Source: Muribaculaceae bacterium
GTDB lineage: Bacteria; Bacteroidota; Bacteroidia; Bacteroidales; Muribaculaceae
NCBI GenBank assembly: GCA_017405965.1
Contig: JAFQZK010000001.1
Span: forward strand, 186,001-250,000
Length of the DNA: 64,000 nucleotides
Direction of reading: 5' to 3'
Shown: positions 9,497 to 18,087 of the stretch, one piece after another
Layout: the number at the start of each line of letters is the position of its first letter
How positions within the stretch are numbered: the first letter of the stretch is position 1
Notes under the pieces: generated by a model
Database searches by the model: none
What the model saw: only the letters and a program-made list of their open reading frames with translations
Told to the model about the DNA's origin: nothing
Position numbers and translations under genes: made by a program

Positions 9497-10684
9497 TTAT
9501 TCGACATAGAGTACCAGACCCTTCAGATACTCACCCTCAGGGTGATAAATGTTGATGGGATGGTCGGCGGGCTGGGTCAGTTGGTGCAGGATGCGAACCT
9601 TGCGCTTAGTCTGGGCCGCTGCACTGAAGACAGCCAACCTGAACTGTTCCTTGCTTACTGCCTGTGAGCAGGAGAAGGTGAACAGAATGCTGCCCGGAGC
9701 GATTTTCTCCAGCGCCTTGGCATTCAAGCGACGGTAACCCACCAGGGCATTTCGCAAGGCACTCTTGTGCTTGGCAAAGGCTGGCGGATCCAGGATAATA
9801 AGGTCGTAAGCCCCTGCCTCCATATTGTCAAGGAACTTAAAGGCATCCTCGGCAAAGGACTTATGACGCGTATCGTCGGGTGCGAAATTCAGGGTCACGT
9901 TGTCATCGGTCAGACGCACGGCTTTGGCCGAACTGTCGACCGAGTGGACGAGCTGAGCACCGCCTCGCAGGGCATATACCGAGAAACCGCCCGTATAACA
10001 GAACATGTTCAACACCTTGCGACCGTGGCTGTAGTGCTCCAACAGACGGCGGTTCTCGCGTTGATCCACAAAGAAACCGGTCTTCTGGCCCTTAAGCCAA
10101 TCAACGTGGAAGCGCAAGCCGTTCTCCAAAGCCTCATCAGTCTCCATACCACCGATGATGTAATCGTTCATCGGGTCAAGATGGGCCTTATAGGGTAGGG
10201 TGGTCTCGCTCTTGTAATAGACGTTGCGAATGATGCCTCCGGGCAGTTTAGTCAATGCCTGGGCAATCATGTTGCGGGCAAAGTGCATGCCTGGAGAATG
10301 TGCCTGCATCACAGCGGTAGGTCCATAGATGTCAACCACCAGTCCGGGCAGGAAATCGCCCTCGCCATGCACGAGACGATAAGCGTTGTTGTCCTCGCGC
10401 TGGAGGCCTAATGCTTGGCGCATGCGATAAGCATCGTTCAGCCGTTGCTCGTAGAAAGCCTCGTCGATGGCGGTGTCATCGAAGGTGAGCATTCTCACGG
10501 CGATGCTCCCGATCTGAGAATGGCCGTTACCGATGAGGGTGCCGTCGTGGGCATAGACCGTCACCAGATCGCCCTCCTCAATAGTCTCGTCGGCTGCAGC
10601 GATGGCACCCGAGAACACCCAGGGATGTAAGCGCAACAGCGATTCTTCCTTGCCGCGCTTGAGAGTTACAGTTTTATAGGTCAT
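9497..10684 (-). CDS. rlmI: class I SAM-dependent rRNA methyltransferase (RlmI-like)
   Basis: Cytoplasmic methyltransferase of 395 residues related to RlmI, which makes 5-methylcytosine in 23S rRNA. An N-terminal PUA domain (about residues 1-75, including HPWVFSGAIAA) precedes the Rossmann-type domain. The SAM-binding loop is FCYTGGFSVYALRGGA, followed by VDSS. The later motifs are LDPPAFAKHK and FSCSQAVS, the latter carrying the cysteine expected in the family. The length matches RlmI. It overlaps the upstream rseP by four bases (ATGA), so the two are coupled. The exact target base is inferred from family membership only. Confidence 0.88.
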   Translation of the reverse strand: MTYKTVTLKRGKEESLLRLHPWVFSGAIAAADETIEEGDLVTVYAHDGTLIGNGHSQIGSIAVRMLTFDDTAIDEAFYEQRLNDAYRMRQALGLQREDNNAYRLVHGEGDFLPGLVVDIYGPTAVMQAHSPGMHFARNMIAQALTKLPGGIIRNVYYKSETTLPYKAHLDPMNDYIIGGMETDEALENGLRFHVDWLKGQKTGFFVDQRENRRLLEHYSHGRKVLNMFCYTGGFSVYALRGGAQLVHSVDSSAKAVRLTDDNVTLNFAPDDTRHKSFAEDAFKFLDNMEAGAYDLIILDPPAFAKHKSALRNALVGYRRLNAKALEKIAPGSILFTFSCSQAVSKEQFRLAVFSAAAQTKRKVRILHQLTQPADHPINIYHPEGEYLKGLVLYVE

Positions 10685-12201
10685 TTGAACAAGAATCTGT
10701 AGATGTCATTTCCATTTGCGAACAACAACAGAGCCAGCAGCAAGGCCATGCCCACATATTGAGCCCTCTCGAGAAATTTCACGCTGGGCTGGCGGCGGGT
10801 GATGATCTCATAGAGCAAGAACATCACGTGACCACCGTCGAGGGCAGGAATCGGCAACACGTTCATCACGGCCAGGATAACCGAGATGAATGCGGTAATG
10901 TTCCAGAAGTCCACCCAATTCCAACTGGCAGGGAAAATACTGCCGATGGTGCCGAAGCCACCCAAGCTTTGAGCTCCTTCAGGAGTGAAAATAAGCTTCA
11001 GCTGCTTGACGTAATTCACCATCTTGGTCCAACCCATCTCGATACCGCGGGGTATCGATTGCAGGATGTTGTAATGGATGACAGTGGTTTTGTAAATCTT
11101 GGTGGGGTCGGTGAGCAGGATACCCAACTTTCCGGCATCATCGATAGGCACATTTACGGCTGTCAACGTCTTGCCGTTACGTTGATAATCCAGGGTTATG
11201 CTTTTGCCCTTGTTTTTCTCCAACTCAGTGGTGAACTCGGTATAACTGGGTGTGGGCACACCATTGACGGCCATCATGCGGTCGCCATCCTGCAGACCGG
11301 CTTTCTCGCCGCCCATTCTGGGCTGAGTCTGGGAAACGACAACCGGTAAACGATAGGCCATGAAAGGTTGACCCTTCTGGGCATCATCGTTGGCTCGGAA
11401 AATGAAATCCTTGGGGAGGTCGATGGATACTGTATCCTTATGGTTGCGCAATACCGTAACCTGTTTGGCCGACAACAAGCTCTGCAGATCATCGGAGTTC
11501 AGGTATTCCAGCTTGTGACCGTCGGCTGCAAGGGGGATGTCTCCATCCACAAAACCCACATTGTGGGCACTATCACAATACTCCATGCCCTCGGTGGCAT
11601 CGGTGAACTTGACAAACTGCTCGCCTACAGCATACACGATGCCGGCATAGATGATCATGGCCAGCAACAGATTGAACAGCACGCCGCCCAGCATGATCAA
11701 CAAGCGCTGCCATGCGGGCTTGCTGCGGAATTCATAGGGCTTGGCCGGCTGTTTCATGGCCTCGGTATTCATCGACTCGTCGATCATGCCGGAAATGGCA
11801 CAATATCCACCCAGGGGAATCCAGCCGATACCATATTCGGTGGCACGCCACGAATTCTTGTTTTCATTATCAGCGTCGGCTACAGCTTGTTTTGCCTTCT
11901 TTGCTTTGGTGGATTCAATTTGCTTCACTTCGCGAGCTTCGATTTGACTCTCCACTGGAACTTCCATGGCACCCATCTCGTTGCCCGTGGAGAACCATTT
12001 GAGGTATTTACCCGGTTTCCACTTCAGGATGCTGACTTTGTAATTGAAGAACATATAGAACTTCTCGACCCATACTCCAAAGATGCGGGCAAAGAAATAG
12101 TGTCCAAACTCATGAAAAACAACCAAGATACTCAATGCCAAGAGCATCTCGAAGGTTTTGATCCAGAATGTTGATGCCAATAATATTAATGATAGTTCCA
12201 T
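10681..12201 (-). CDS. rseP: site-2 protease RseP-type zinc metalloprotease
   Basis: Integral membrane protease of 506 residues. The zinc site is HEFGH near residue 30 (VVFHEFGHYFFARIFG), and the second metal-site motif LDGGHVMFLLYE lies near the C-terminus. Two PDZ-like regions lie between them (GGEKAGLQDGDRMMAVNG is the clearest). Hydrophobic segments are visible at the N-terminus, around residues 175-195 (LLIMLGGVLFNLLLAMIIY) and at the C-terminus. It cuts transmembrane substrates such as anti-sigma factors; the FecR-like anti-sigma factors in this window could be clients, but that is inference. A Lys/Glu-rich insertion of roughly 50 residues separates HEFGH from the GGY motif. It lies 9 bp after dxr. 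Confidence 0.93.
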   Translation of the reverse strand: MELSLILLASTFWIKTFEMLLALSILVVFHEFGHYFFARIFGVWVEKFYMFFNYKVSILKWKPGKYLKWFSTGNEMGAMEVPVESQIEAREVKQIESTKAKKAKQAVADADNENKNSWRATEYGIGWIPLGGYCAISGMIDESMNTEAMKQPAKPYEFRSKPAWQRLLIMLGGVLFNLLLAMIIYAGIVYAVGEQFVKFTDATEGMEYCDSAHNVGFVDGDIPLAADGHKLEYLNSDDLQSLLSAKQVTVLRNHKDTVSIDLPKDFIFRANDDAQKGQPFMAYRLPVVVSQTQPRMGGEKAGLQDGDRMMAVNGVPTPSYTEFTTELEKNKGKSITLDYQRNGKTLTAVNVPIDDAGKLGILLTDPTKIYKTTVIHYNILQSIPRGIEMGWTKMVNYVKQLKLIFTPEGAQSLGGFGTIGSIFPASWNWVDFWNITAFISVILAVMNVLPIPALDGGHVMFLLYEIITRRQPSVKFLERAQYVGMALLLALLLFANGNDIYRFLFK

Positions 12202-12210
12202 TTTATGATA

Positions 12211-13389
12211 TTAATCTCTGTTTTCTAATCTGTTAACAATTTCTTCGGCTCGAGCACGGGCGTCGGCATTGCTTGCGACATAGTCGTCGTAGGTGGGATG
12301 CTCAATAAAGGGCGCCTGCTCCATGGTTTTCTCTATTATATTATATATGTCTGTAAATCGGATTCTGTTCTGCAAAAACGATGCCACAGCGATTTCGTTG
12401 GCGGCATTCATGACACAGGGTGCCGTTCCGCCCTTGCGTGCAGCCGAATAGGCCGTACCCAGCAGCGGAAACTTGTCGAAGTCGGGACGTTCAAACGTCA
12501 GCGTTGCCATGTCCTCCAAGGTCATCTTGCGGCACTCACTGGCAAGGCGACGGTCTGGCAGACCCAGAGCATAACGTATGGGCAGGTGCATATCGGGCAA
12601 ACCCAGTTGAGCCTTCACCGAACCGTCCTTAAAAGCGACCATCGAGTGGACTATACTCTGCGGATGCACCATGATCTCGATGTCGTCGGGCATTACACCG
12701 AACAGCCAACGGGCTTCAATCATCTCGAAACCCTTGTTCATCATCGTGGCCGAGTCAATGGTGATCTTGGCGCCCATCGACCAGTTGGGATGCTTCAGGG
12801 CATCGGCAGCAGTGACATTGACCAGTTGTTCCTTAGGCAAGGTGCGGAAGGGGCCTCCCGATGCGGTGAGCCACAGTTTGTCGATGTCCTCGTGGCGCTC
12901 GCCCACCAGACACTGATAAAAGGCACCGTGTTCACTATCCACAGGGTAGAGCACACTCGAGGAATCCATCAACAACCCGTCTATCAATTCACCGGCTACA
13001 ACCAGAGTCTCTTTATTGGCCAGGGCGATACATTTACCCGCATTGATGGCAGCAATCGTAGATTCTAGACCACTGTAACCCACCATGGCGGTGACCACCG
13101 TGTCAATTTCAGGGGCAGTGACAGCCTGAGCAATGGCGGCACTACCTGTAGCCACCTCGATGCCCGTATCTTGTAGCGCGTCACTCACGTACTCATAATA
13201 CTGTTCATCGGCGATAATGACCATGCGCGGGCGCATGAGTCGTGCTTGGGCAATCAGCAGATCTGCACTGCTGCGGGCCACCAGCAGCCCAACCTCAAAC
13301 AGGTCAGGATACTCGGTGATGATGTCAAGCGTCTGCTTGCCAATCGAACCGGTGCTGCCCAGCACCGCTATGTTCCGTTTGTTCGTCAT
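12211..13389 (-). CDS. dxr: 1-deoxy-D-xylulose 5-phosphate reductoisomerase
   Basis: NADPH-dependent enzyme of the MEP isoprenoid pathway, converting DXP to 2-C-methyl-D-erythritol 4-phosphate. It has 392 residues, a normal length. The N-terminal nucleotide-binding motif is GSTGSIGKQTL. Catalytic and metal-site motifs are ALANKETLVVAGE, PVDSEHGAFYQCL, LTASGGPFRT and IDSATMMNKGFEMIEA. It is the first gene of the leftward block with rseP and the methyltransferase, a dxr-rseP linkage frequent in bacteria. The 457 bases upstream separate it from the mobile element. Confidence 0.97.
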   Translation of the reverse strand: MTNKRNIAVLGSTGSIGKQTLDIITEYPDLFEVGLLVARSSADLLIAQARLMRPRMVIIADEQYYEYVSDALQDTGIEVATGSAAIAQAVTAPEIDTVVTAMVGYSGLESTIAAINAGKCIALANKETLVVAGELIDGLLMDSSSVLYPVDSEHGAFYQCLVGERHEDIDKLWLTASGGPFRTLPKEQLVNVTAADALKHPNWSMGAKITIDSATMMNKGFEMIEARWLFGVMPDDIEIMVHPQSIVHSMVAFKDGSVKAQLGLPDMHLPIRYALGLPDRRLASECRKMTLEDMATLTFERPDFDKFPLLGTAYSAARKGGTAPCVMNAANEIAVASFLQNRIRFTDIYNIIEKTMEQAPFIEHPTYDDYVASNADARARAEEIVNRLENRD

Positions 13390-13458
13390 TTCTTTATTTG
13401 TCGATTTAGTGCATCAAGCCCCAAAGGCCTGTCATTGCAACCAATCGGCAAAATTACA

Positions 13459-13482
13459 CAAAATTTGTGCAAGCCGAACACT
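13459..13482. repeat. 24-base direct repeat, copy 1
   Basis: CAAAATTTGTGCAAGCCGAA followed by CACT, identical to the copy at 13532-13555. The similarity extends loosely upstream (GGCAAAATTACA against GCCAAATTTATC). Confidence 0.8.
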
Positions 13483-13531
13483 GAACAAAAGAATTTATTC
13501 TTTTTTAAGTTGAGGCGCCGCCAAATTTATC

Positions 13532-13555
13532 CAAAATTTGTGCAAGCCGAACACT
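13532..13555. repeat. 24-base direct repeat, copy 2
   Basis: This is an exact second copy of the 24 bases at 13459-13482, spaced 73 bases start to start. Function is unknown; it could mark a duplicated boundary of the adjacent mobile element. Confidence 0.8.
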
Positions 13556-13609
13556 AACACATCAATAATCTCAAGTAAGAAGAGTAATAAGAAATATCCT
13601 CAAAACAAA

Positions 13610-13640
13610 GAATAAGCGGCTGAAGTTCAGTCGCTTATTC
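13610..13640 (-). terminator. hairpin, possible terminator at the element edge
   Basis: The 15-base arms 13610-13624 and 13626-13640 pair with one G-U wobble and a minimal loop. On the minus strand the stem is followed by TTTGTTTTG, so it may stop leftward transcription before dxr. There is no T-run on the plus strand. Confidence 0.4.
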
Positions 13641-13817
13641 TTGAGTTGTGGAGCATAGCGGACTCCATCCATGGATATGATATGTCATGATAATTTCATC
13701 ATAAATTACTGAATGTCTGATAGATAATTCAAACCAATCAGCCATAGCCTGACAATGTGTTGACATTATTTTACCATTTTTATGACAACAGAATGACAAC
13801 GGAATAAATTTCTTTTG

Positions 13818-13826
13818 TATCTTTGC
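13818..13826 (+). promoter_or_regulatory. promoter -7 box for the integrase
   Basis: TATCTTTGC matches TAnnTTTG and lies 20 bases before the integrase ATG at 13847. It overlaps the TTG codon at 13823, which rules against that codon as the start. No clear -33 element is seen. Confidence 0.55.
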
Positions 13827-13846
13827 AGAACAAAATTACAATAAAA

Positions 13847-15205
13847 ATGGCAGGCATACAAATTTCTATCAGCAAAGGTGGTGGAGCAGAAGCAGAAGTG
13901 CGCTTCCGCTTTAGCGCGACGCAGACCATAAAGCCTTTTTTCTCTACTGGCATCCATATCATTAGGGAGTACTGGTCGCCCAAGACGCAAAAACTGAGTA
14001 CGTCAATCAAACAGGTGCCTGATGATGATCAACGTGAGCGGAACGCGAAAATCAACAAAAGAATAACCAACCTTAAAGCCCACCTGCTTGAAGCCTATAC
14101 CGCGCAGGGCGGTCTCAACGGAAGGAGTTCAGAAGAACTGAAATTATGGCTCTTGGAGGAGACGAACAATTTCCTGCATCCTAAAAAATCAGAAACTAAA
14201 AAGAAGAAAAGCAAGACACTCATGCAAATTGTGCATGAATTCTGCTTGGATGGCAAGGAAGGAAGATTGCTGAATGATAACGGAGAACGCCTCAAGCCGA
14301 GTTCCGTCCGTGTCTATGCCCAGGTTGAGGGCTGGCTCAAGAAGTTTTGCAAACATTCTTCCGTGGCCGATTATGAAACAGATGAGCTCAATGAGCGTTG
14401 GTATGCCGCGTTCGTGAAATTCCTGTACGACCAGGGACTGCGTAAAAATAGTGTAGGGAAGCATATCAAGAGCTTGAAGACTGTTCTGCGCAAGCGAATT
14501 GACGATCCCGAGCAGGCTGCCAAGTGTGCCTTCATTGTTCGTGGCAAGTGCAAGGTGCTGCACGAGCGAGTGAAGAATGTATATCTGGATGAGAACAAGC
14601 TTCACGTGATGGCTAATGCACAATTAAACGGTTACATGGATCGTGTAAGGGACCAATTCTTGTTGTTGTGTTGGACCGGCCAACGATATAGTGATTTGGG
14701 TCAACTTATTCCGGACAATATCGATACAACAGATGACGGGAAGCACCGCTTTTTCAAAGTTAAGCAAACGAAAACGGGTGCACTCGTTTATATTCCGGTA
14801 TTGCCTGAAGTTGAGCCATTGCTGGAAAAATACAAGGATGGTTTCCCTGCTCCTATCAGTAATCAGAAGTTCAATAACTTCATCAAAGATGTCTGCAAGA
14901 CTATCTCAGAAACTGATGATGGCCAAGATGCGGGTTTTGGTGAGACTGTGGAGTTGGAACGGACATTGAATGCCGAGAAGACCACGTTAAGCGAGAAATT
15001 CTATAATCTCGTGACTTCTCACAGCGGCCGCCGCAGTTTCGCTACTAATATGTTTGAACGCAACTGGCCGACACAAATCATCATGGGCATCACCGGCCAT
15101 GAGACAGAGGAGGTGTTTAGGATTTATATCGAGAAAGATCCCGAGGAACTAAGAAAACACCAAATCGAGTCATTCTTCAAATTCTTTGACAATGGACAAC
15201 AATAG
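13847..15205 (+). CDS. tyrosine recombinase (integrase) of a Bacteroidales mobile element
   Basis: Site-specific recombinase of 452 residues with the layout of Bacteroidota integrative elements: an N-terminal arm-type DNA-binding region, a SAM-like core-binding domain (about residues 120-220) and a C-terminal catalytic domain. Visible catalytic residues are Arg280 (TGQRYSDL), His392 and Arg395 (HSGRRSF), His418 (GHETEE) and Tyr427 (RIYIEKD). It should integrate and excise the element through a Tyr-DNA intermediate. All catalytic residues are present, so the protein may be active. It is the first gene of the block ending at 19140. The ATG at 13847 follows a -7 box at 13818. Confidence 0.93.
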   Translation: MAGIQISISKGGGAEAEVRFRFSATQTIKPFFSTGIHIIREYWSPKTQKLSTSIKQVPDDDQRERNAKINKRITNLKAHLLEAYTAQGGLNGRSSEELKLWLLEETNNFLHPKKSETKKKKSKTLMQIVHEFCLDGKEGRLLNDNGERLKPSSVRVYAQVEGWLKKFCKHSSVADYETDELNERWYAAFVKFLYDQGLRKNSVGKHIKSLKTVLRKRIDDPEQAAKCAFIVRGKCKVLHERVKNVYLDENKLHVMANAQLNGYMDRVRDQFLLLCWTGQRYSDLGQLIPDNIDTTDDGKHRFFKVKQTKTGALVYIPVLPEVEPLLEKYKDGFPAPISNQKFNNFIKDVCKTISETDDGQDAGFGETVELERTLNAEKTTLSEKFYNLVTSHSGRRSFATNMFERNWPTQIIMGITGHETEEVFRIYIEKDPEELRKHQIESFFKFFDNGQQ

Positions 15206-15229
15206 CATGACATAATACATCGAGAAACA

Positions 15230-16144
15230 ATGGCAAAAGAAGAACCCAATAAGAGAAAACTCACCGAGGAGGAAATCAATGATCGTTTGGAGACTTACGT
15301 TAATTACGCTTATGTGAAGGTCACGCCACATGTCACTACTAGTGAAAGAGGCATAGAATTGAAAATAGAGGAGTTTGGCAGGCCGTTTGGCGGGGATGAG
15401 GACGAGCTTAAGCGCCTTAGCGACGCCACTGCAGGGTTTAACCCTATGATGATGCAAATGTTGATTGACCTATTGCAGCAGATCAACCAAGAAACGATGC
15501 AGAATGCATTCGATTATGTGCTCAAATGCATCAAGCTCTCTCCAAACTATCATGGTGATATTCCTCAGATATATTATCTTGAGAAGCCCATTTCCAGTGG
15601 CCAGGCGATCGTCAATTCGTCGCCTATTTATCAATTTGCTGTCAAAGAACTGTCACACCGACTGGAACAGCTGGGCATTCCCCACGCTATTGACATAAGT
15701 GTGTCGCCGTCTGAAAAGAACGACAGACAACCCGAGATCCAACCCGAGATCCAACCCGAGATCCAGCCTAAGATCCAGCCCGAGATCCAGCCTGAGATCC
15801 AGCCTGAGAGTCAGAAAACGTTCAATTGCTCCAATAAGGAGAGGGTAAAGAAGATCCATGCCTACCTGGTCGATACCGGTGTTATCGAGCCATGTGACTA
15901 TGAGAATTTCTTCATTTGCGTCAAACATGCCTATTTCCCTGCAGACATCATTCAGGTAAAAAAGAAAGTAAAGTTCTACTATGCCATGCAACAAATTTCA
16001 TCACTTATCATTGATGAGTTCAAGGCCTGGAAAACGTCAGTCTTGACAGATGGACAATGGAGCACGCTGAGTTCTGCCATTTCCCACGTTCCACCCAAAA
16101 TTGAGGCACAATGGCTACGTGACTTCCCCTTAAAAGGTACGTGA
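15230..16144 (+). CDS. mobile-element protein of unknown function with QPEI tetrapeptide repeats
   Basis: Protein of 304 residues with no signal peptide or membrane segment, so probably cytoplasmic. The N-terminal part (1-165) is helical and mixed. A central repeat of about seven QPEI-type tetrapeptides (residues 168-195) is encoded by a 12-base tandem repeat. The C-terminal 100 residues resemble helical domains often found in Bacteroidota element proteins (AYLVDTGVIEPCDYENFFIC). I do not recognise the family. It sits between integrase and excisionase-type gene, 24 bp after the integrase stop, and ends before a strong terminator. A role in element maintenance is possible but unproven. Confidence 0.75.
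   Translation: MAKEEPNKRKLTEEEINDRLETYVNYAYVKVTPHVTTSERGIELKIEEFGRPFGGDEDELKRLSDATAGFNPMMMQMLIDLLQQINQETMQNAFDYVLKCIKLSPNYHGDIPQIYYLEKPISSGQAIVNSSPIYQFAVKELSHRLEQLGIPHAIDISVSPSEKNDRQPEIQPEIQPEIQPKIQPEIQPEIQPESQKTFNCSNKERVKKIHAYLVDTGVIEPCDYENFFICVKHAYFPADIIQVKKKVKFYYAMQQISSLIIDEFKAWKTSVLTDGQWSTLSSAISHVPPKIEAQWLRDFPLKGT
15731..15814 (+). repeat. 12-base in-frame tandem repeat, seven units
   Basis: The unit CCCGAGATCCAA/G is repeated seven times with small changes; the last unit is degenerate. It encodes the QPEI repeat of the host gene. The length being a multiple of 12 keeps the frame, so copy number could vary without breaking the protein. Confidence 0.85.
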
Positions 16145-16197
16145 ATTATATATAAGTTATATTTCTTATAAAATTATTTTTCTGAATACATGCAGTT

Positions 16198-16230
16198 AAG
16201 TCCTGTAATCCAAGTGATTACGGGACTTTT
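16198..16230 (+). terminator. Rho-independent terminator
   Basis: The 13-base arms 16198-16210 and 16216-16228 pair with one wobble around a 5-base loop and run into TTTTCTT. It closes the integrase/hypothetical transcript 53 bases after the stop at 16144. Confidence 0.8.
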
Positions 16231-16273
16231 CTTGATTGGCTTCATTGTCCGTTTTTCTTATAAAATCATTCGT

Positions 16274-16303
16274 TTTGATTATACATTTGGGTGTGAACTT
16301 TGC
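16274..16303 (+). promoter_or_regulatory. possible promoter for the HTH gene
   Basis: TTTG at 16274-16277, 17 bases, then GAACTTTGC at 16295-16303, which departs from TAnnTTTG at the first base. The ATG is 43 bases downstream. Confidence 0.35.
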
Positions 16304-16346
16304 AATGCCGATGACAACGGAGTCAAGGCATTAAAATTTAAACATT

Positions 16347-16643
16347 ATGAAAGCGACAAATCTAATCTTGCTTACGGAGGACGATTACAATCAGTTGGCA
16401 GAAACGATTGCTAATCGCGTCATCCAACAATTGCAAGGAAAAACACACAATGTTGAACAACCCAAGTCTGATGACGGCTTCGTTTTTCAGGAAGAAGCTG
16501 CTAAATTACTCAAGGTAAGCCTGCGCACGCTTATCCGATGGGACAAGAGTGGCTATCTGCCCAAACGCCATGTTGGGCGTCGCGTGGCCTATCGTCGTGA
16601 AGACATCAATCGCCTAGCAGGAGCAGGCCAATGCCATGATTAG
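16347..16643 (+). CDS. excisionase-family helix-turn-helix DNA-binding protein
   Basis: Protein of 98 residues. The C-terminal half carries a MerR/excisionase-type winged helix-turn-helix: FQEEAAKLLKVSLRTLIRWD, then a GYLPKRHVGRRVAYRREDI wing. The N-terminal half is helical (DYNQLAETIANRVIQQLQ). In this position such proteins usually act as directionality factors or regulators of element genes. The gene has its own upstream terminator and possible promoter, so it may be expressed separately from the integrase. The HTH call is firm; the role in excision is inferred from context. Confidence 0.85.
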   Translation: MKATNLILLTEDDYNQLAETIANRVIQQLQGKTHNVEQPKSDDGFVFQEEAAKLLKVSLRTLIRWDKSGYLPKRHVGRRVAYRREDINRLAGAGQCHD

Positions 16644-16655
16644 CGAATTGATGAT

Positions 16656-16686
16656 ACCTCTCTGCTTTTTAACATTGCGGAGAGGT
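16656..16686. terminator. hairpin after the HTH gene
   Basis: The 10-base arms 16656-16665 and 16677-16686 pair with one wobble around an 11-base loop. No T-run follows, so it may be a weak terminator or another structured site. Confidence 0.35.
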
Positions 16687-16732
16687 GTCCTCATATGCGT
16701 ACTTTGCAGAATAATCTTAATATTCTTGTACC

Positions 16733-17947
16733 ATGAATGATTTTTCTGAAAACTCAACCACGGGCAATGTCATTGACCCGATGAGTGCGGCGATGTTAGC
16801 CGCTAAAAACGGAAAAGACCGTCCAACGGCTGACCAGTATGCCGCTAATGGCCAGCTCGTGCCCGAATCGCTGCGCATGCTGCATGACGTTATCACTGCC
16901 GCAACGGCCTATGAAAGTGAGGCAGACCAGATTGACCCCGGCGCTGTAAAGGACATCCTTGATGCTGGGCGCATCACGCCCGAGGAAGTGGACAACGATG
17001 ACTGCGACGAGGTGCCCATCCTGTATGCCGGCAGTAAAGAATCGCCGATGATGACTCTGCAAAACTTCTCGGTCATCATCGGTGTGCCAGGTACACGCAA
17101 GACATTCGGCTGCCTACTGCTGGTGGCCGAATATCTGAGTGCGTGTACCCGCCCACGCTCCAACTATTTCATTCGAGCCGATGCCGAGCCGGGCCGTGTG
17201 CTGTGGATTGACACGGAGCAAGGCAGAGGCAGGGCACGACGCATCAAACGCCGCATGAGGCGTATTCTTGACTCTGATGCCGCTTTGCTTGAAGTATTCG
17301 ACCTGCGCGAAATAGACCCGCCCAAGCGCCTGATGGCGTGTGCACTGGCTATCGAGCAGTATCGTCCGTCTCTCGTGGTCATCGATGGCATCGCCGACTT
17401 GTGCAATGATCCCAACCACATTGTTGAGGGAGCCATCATCCAGCAGTTTGTGATGAAGTTCTCTTCACACTACAACTGCCACATCCTCACTGTCATCCAC
17501 GCCAATCTGAATGACGTGATGAGCGGGGGAAAGGTGCTGCGTCCGCGTGGCCATGCCGGCTCTAACCTGTACCGCAAAACAGAAACGGCCATGGTCTTCA
17601 ACGCCGATGGCGAGATAACGAAAGTCTCCTTCGAGAAAGCCCGTGGTAAACGTCCTGAGGACTTTTGTTTCAAAGTGAACGACCAGGGCTTGCCCGAGGT
17701 GGTGGGCGCGCCACAGCAGGACGATGGCCCCTCGATGCGCCAGCAAATACGTTATGATGCAATCGCTAACTACTGCCGCAAGTTTCCCAATGGTTGCCGC
17801 TATGCCGACTTGATAAAGGAGGTTAAACGAGCGTTCGACAAGAGCGATCGCACTGCCAAGGAAGATATCAAACAGACCATGGAAGCTGGCCTGATTGTCA
17901 AGCGCGACAATGGTCTGTATTATGCAACCGATGGTGAAGCTACGTAG
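16733..17947 (+). CDS. RepA-like AAA/RecA-fold ATPase of the mobile element
   Basis: Protein of 404 residues of the RepA-type helicase-like ATPase group common in Bacteroidales mobile elements. The Walker A loop is GVPGTRKT (residues 117-124) and the Walker B is LVVIDG (D218). RVLWIDTEQGRGRARR resembles the RecA-fold strand after the P-loop. The N-terminal 100 residues look like a linker, and the C-terminal 70 residues have a winged-helix look (YCRKFPNGCRYADLIKEV). It probably loads on or unwinds element DNA during replication, working with the TOPRIM protein downstream. A large palindrome lies immediately after its stop. No signal peptide. Confidence 0.8.
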   Translation: MNDFSENSTTGNVIDPMSAAMLAAKNGKDRPTADQYAANGQLVPESLRMLHDVITAATAYESEADQIDPGAVKDILDAGRITPEEVDNDDCDEVPILYAGSKESPMMTLQNFSVIIGVPGTRKTFGCLLLVAEYLSACTRPRSNYFIRADAEPGRVLWIDTEQGRGRARRIKRRMRRILDSDAALLEVFDLREIDPPKRLMACALAIEQYRPSLVVIDGIADLCNDPNHIVEGAIIQQFVMKFSSHYNCHILTVIHANLNDVMSGGKVLRPRGHAGSNLYRKTETAMVFNADGEITKVSFEKARGKRPEDFCFKVNDQGLPEVVGAPQQDDGPSMRQQIRYDAIANYCRKFPNGCRYADLIKEVKRAFDKSDRTAKEDIKQTMEAGLIVKRDNGLYYATDGEAT

Positions 17948-17951
17948 GTGA

Positions 17952-18003
17952 GGTGCAATTTATATCACCCCCTATAAAGGGGGTGTAATATATAAACTGC
18001 ACC
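17952..18003. repeat. large interrupted palindrome between the replication genes
   Basis: The outer arms GGTGCA (17952) and TGCACC (17998) enclose AT-rich semi-complementary stretches. An inner perfect 8-bp stem CACCCCCT/AGGGGGTG (17966-17973 and 17978-17985) has a 4-base loop. Further TTGCAC sites occur at about 18024 and 18056. This could be a replication origin, an operator or an attenuator of the mobile element. Confidence 0.65.
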
Positions 18004-18087
18004 ACCCCACGACACCGGAGCGATTGCACAAGTAGTGAAGTAATCATAATTACCGTTGCACCAACAACTCTAAAATAACAGAAACCA

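Larger units (their letters stand above)
13390..13846. other. intergenic region between dxr and the mobile element
   Basis: No gene is seen here. The region holds two copies of a 24-base direct repeat (13459-13482 and 13532-13555), a strong hairpin (13610-13640), a partly palindromic AT-rich stretch around 13680-13715 that could be a recombinase or excisionase site, and the integrase promoter at 13818. Confidence 0.6.

Noticed and set aside
15731..15814. A short regular repeat considered as a CRISPR array
   Set aside because: The units are 12 bases without spacers, in frame within a gene and encode QPEI repeats.
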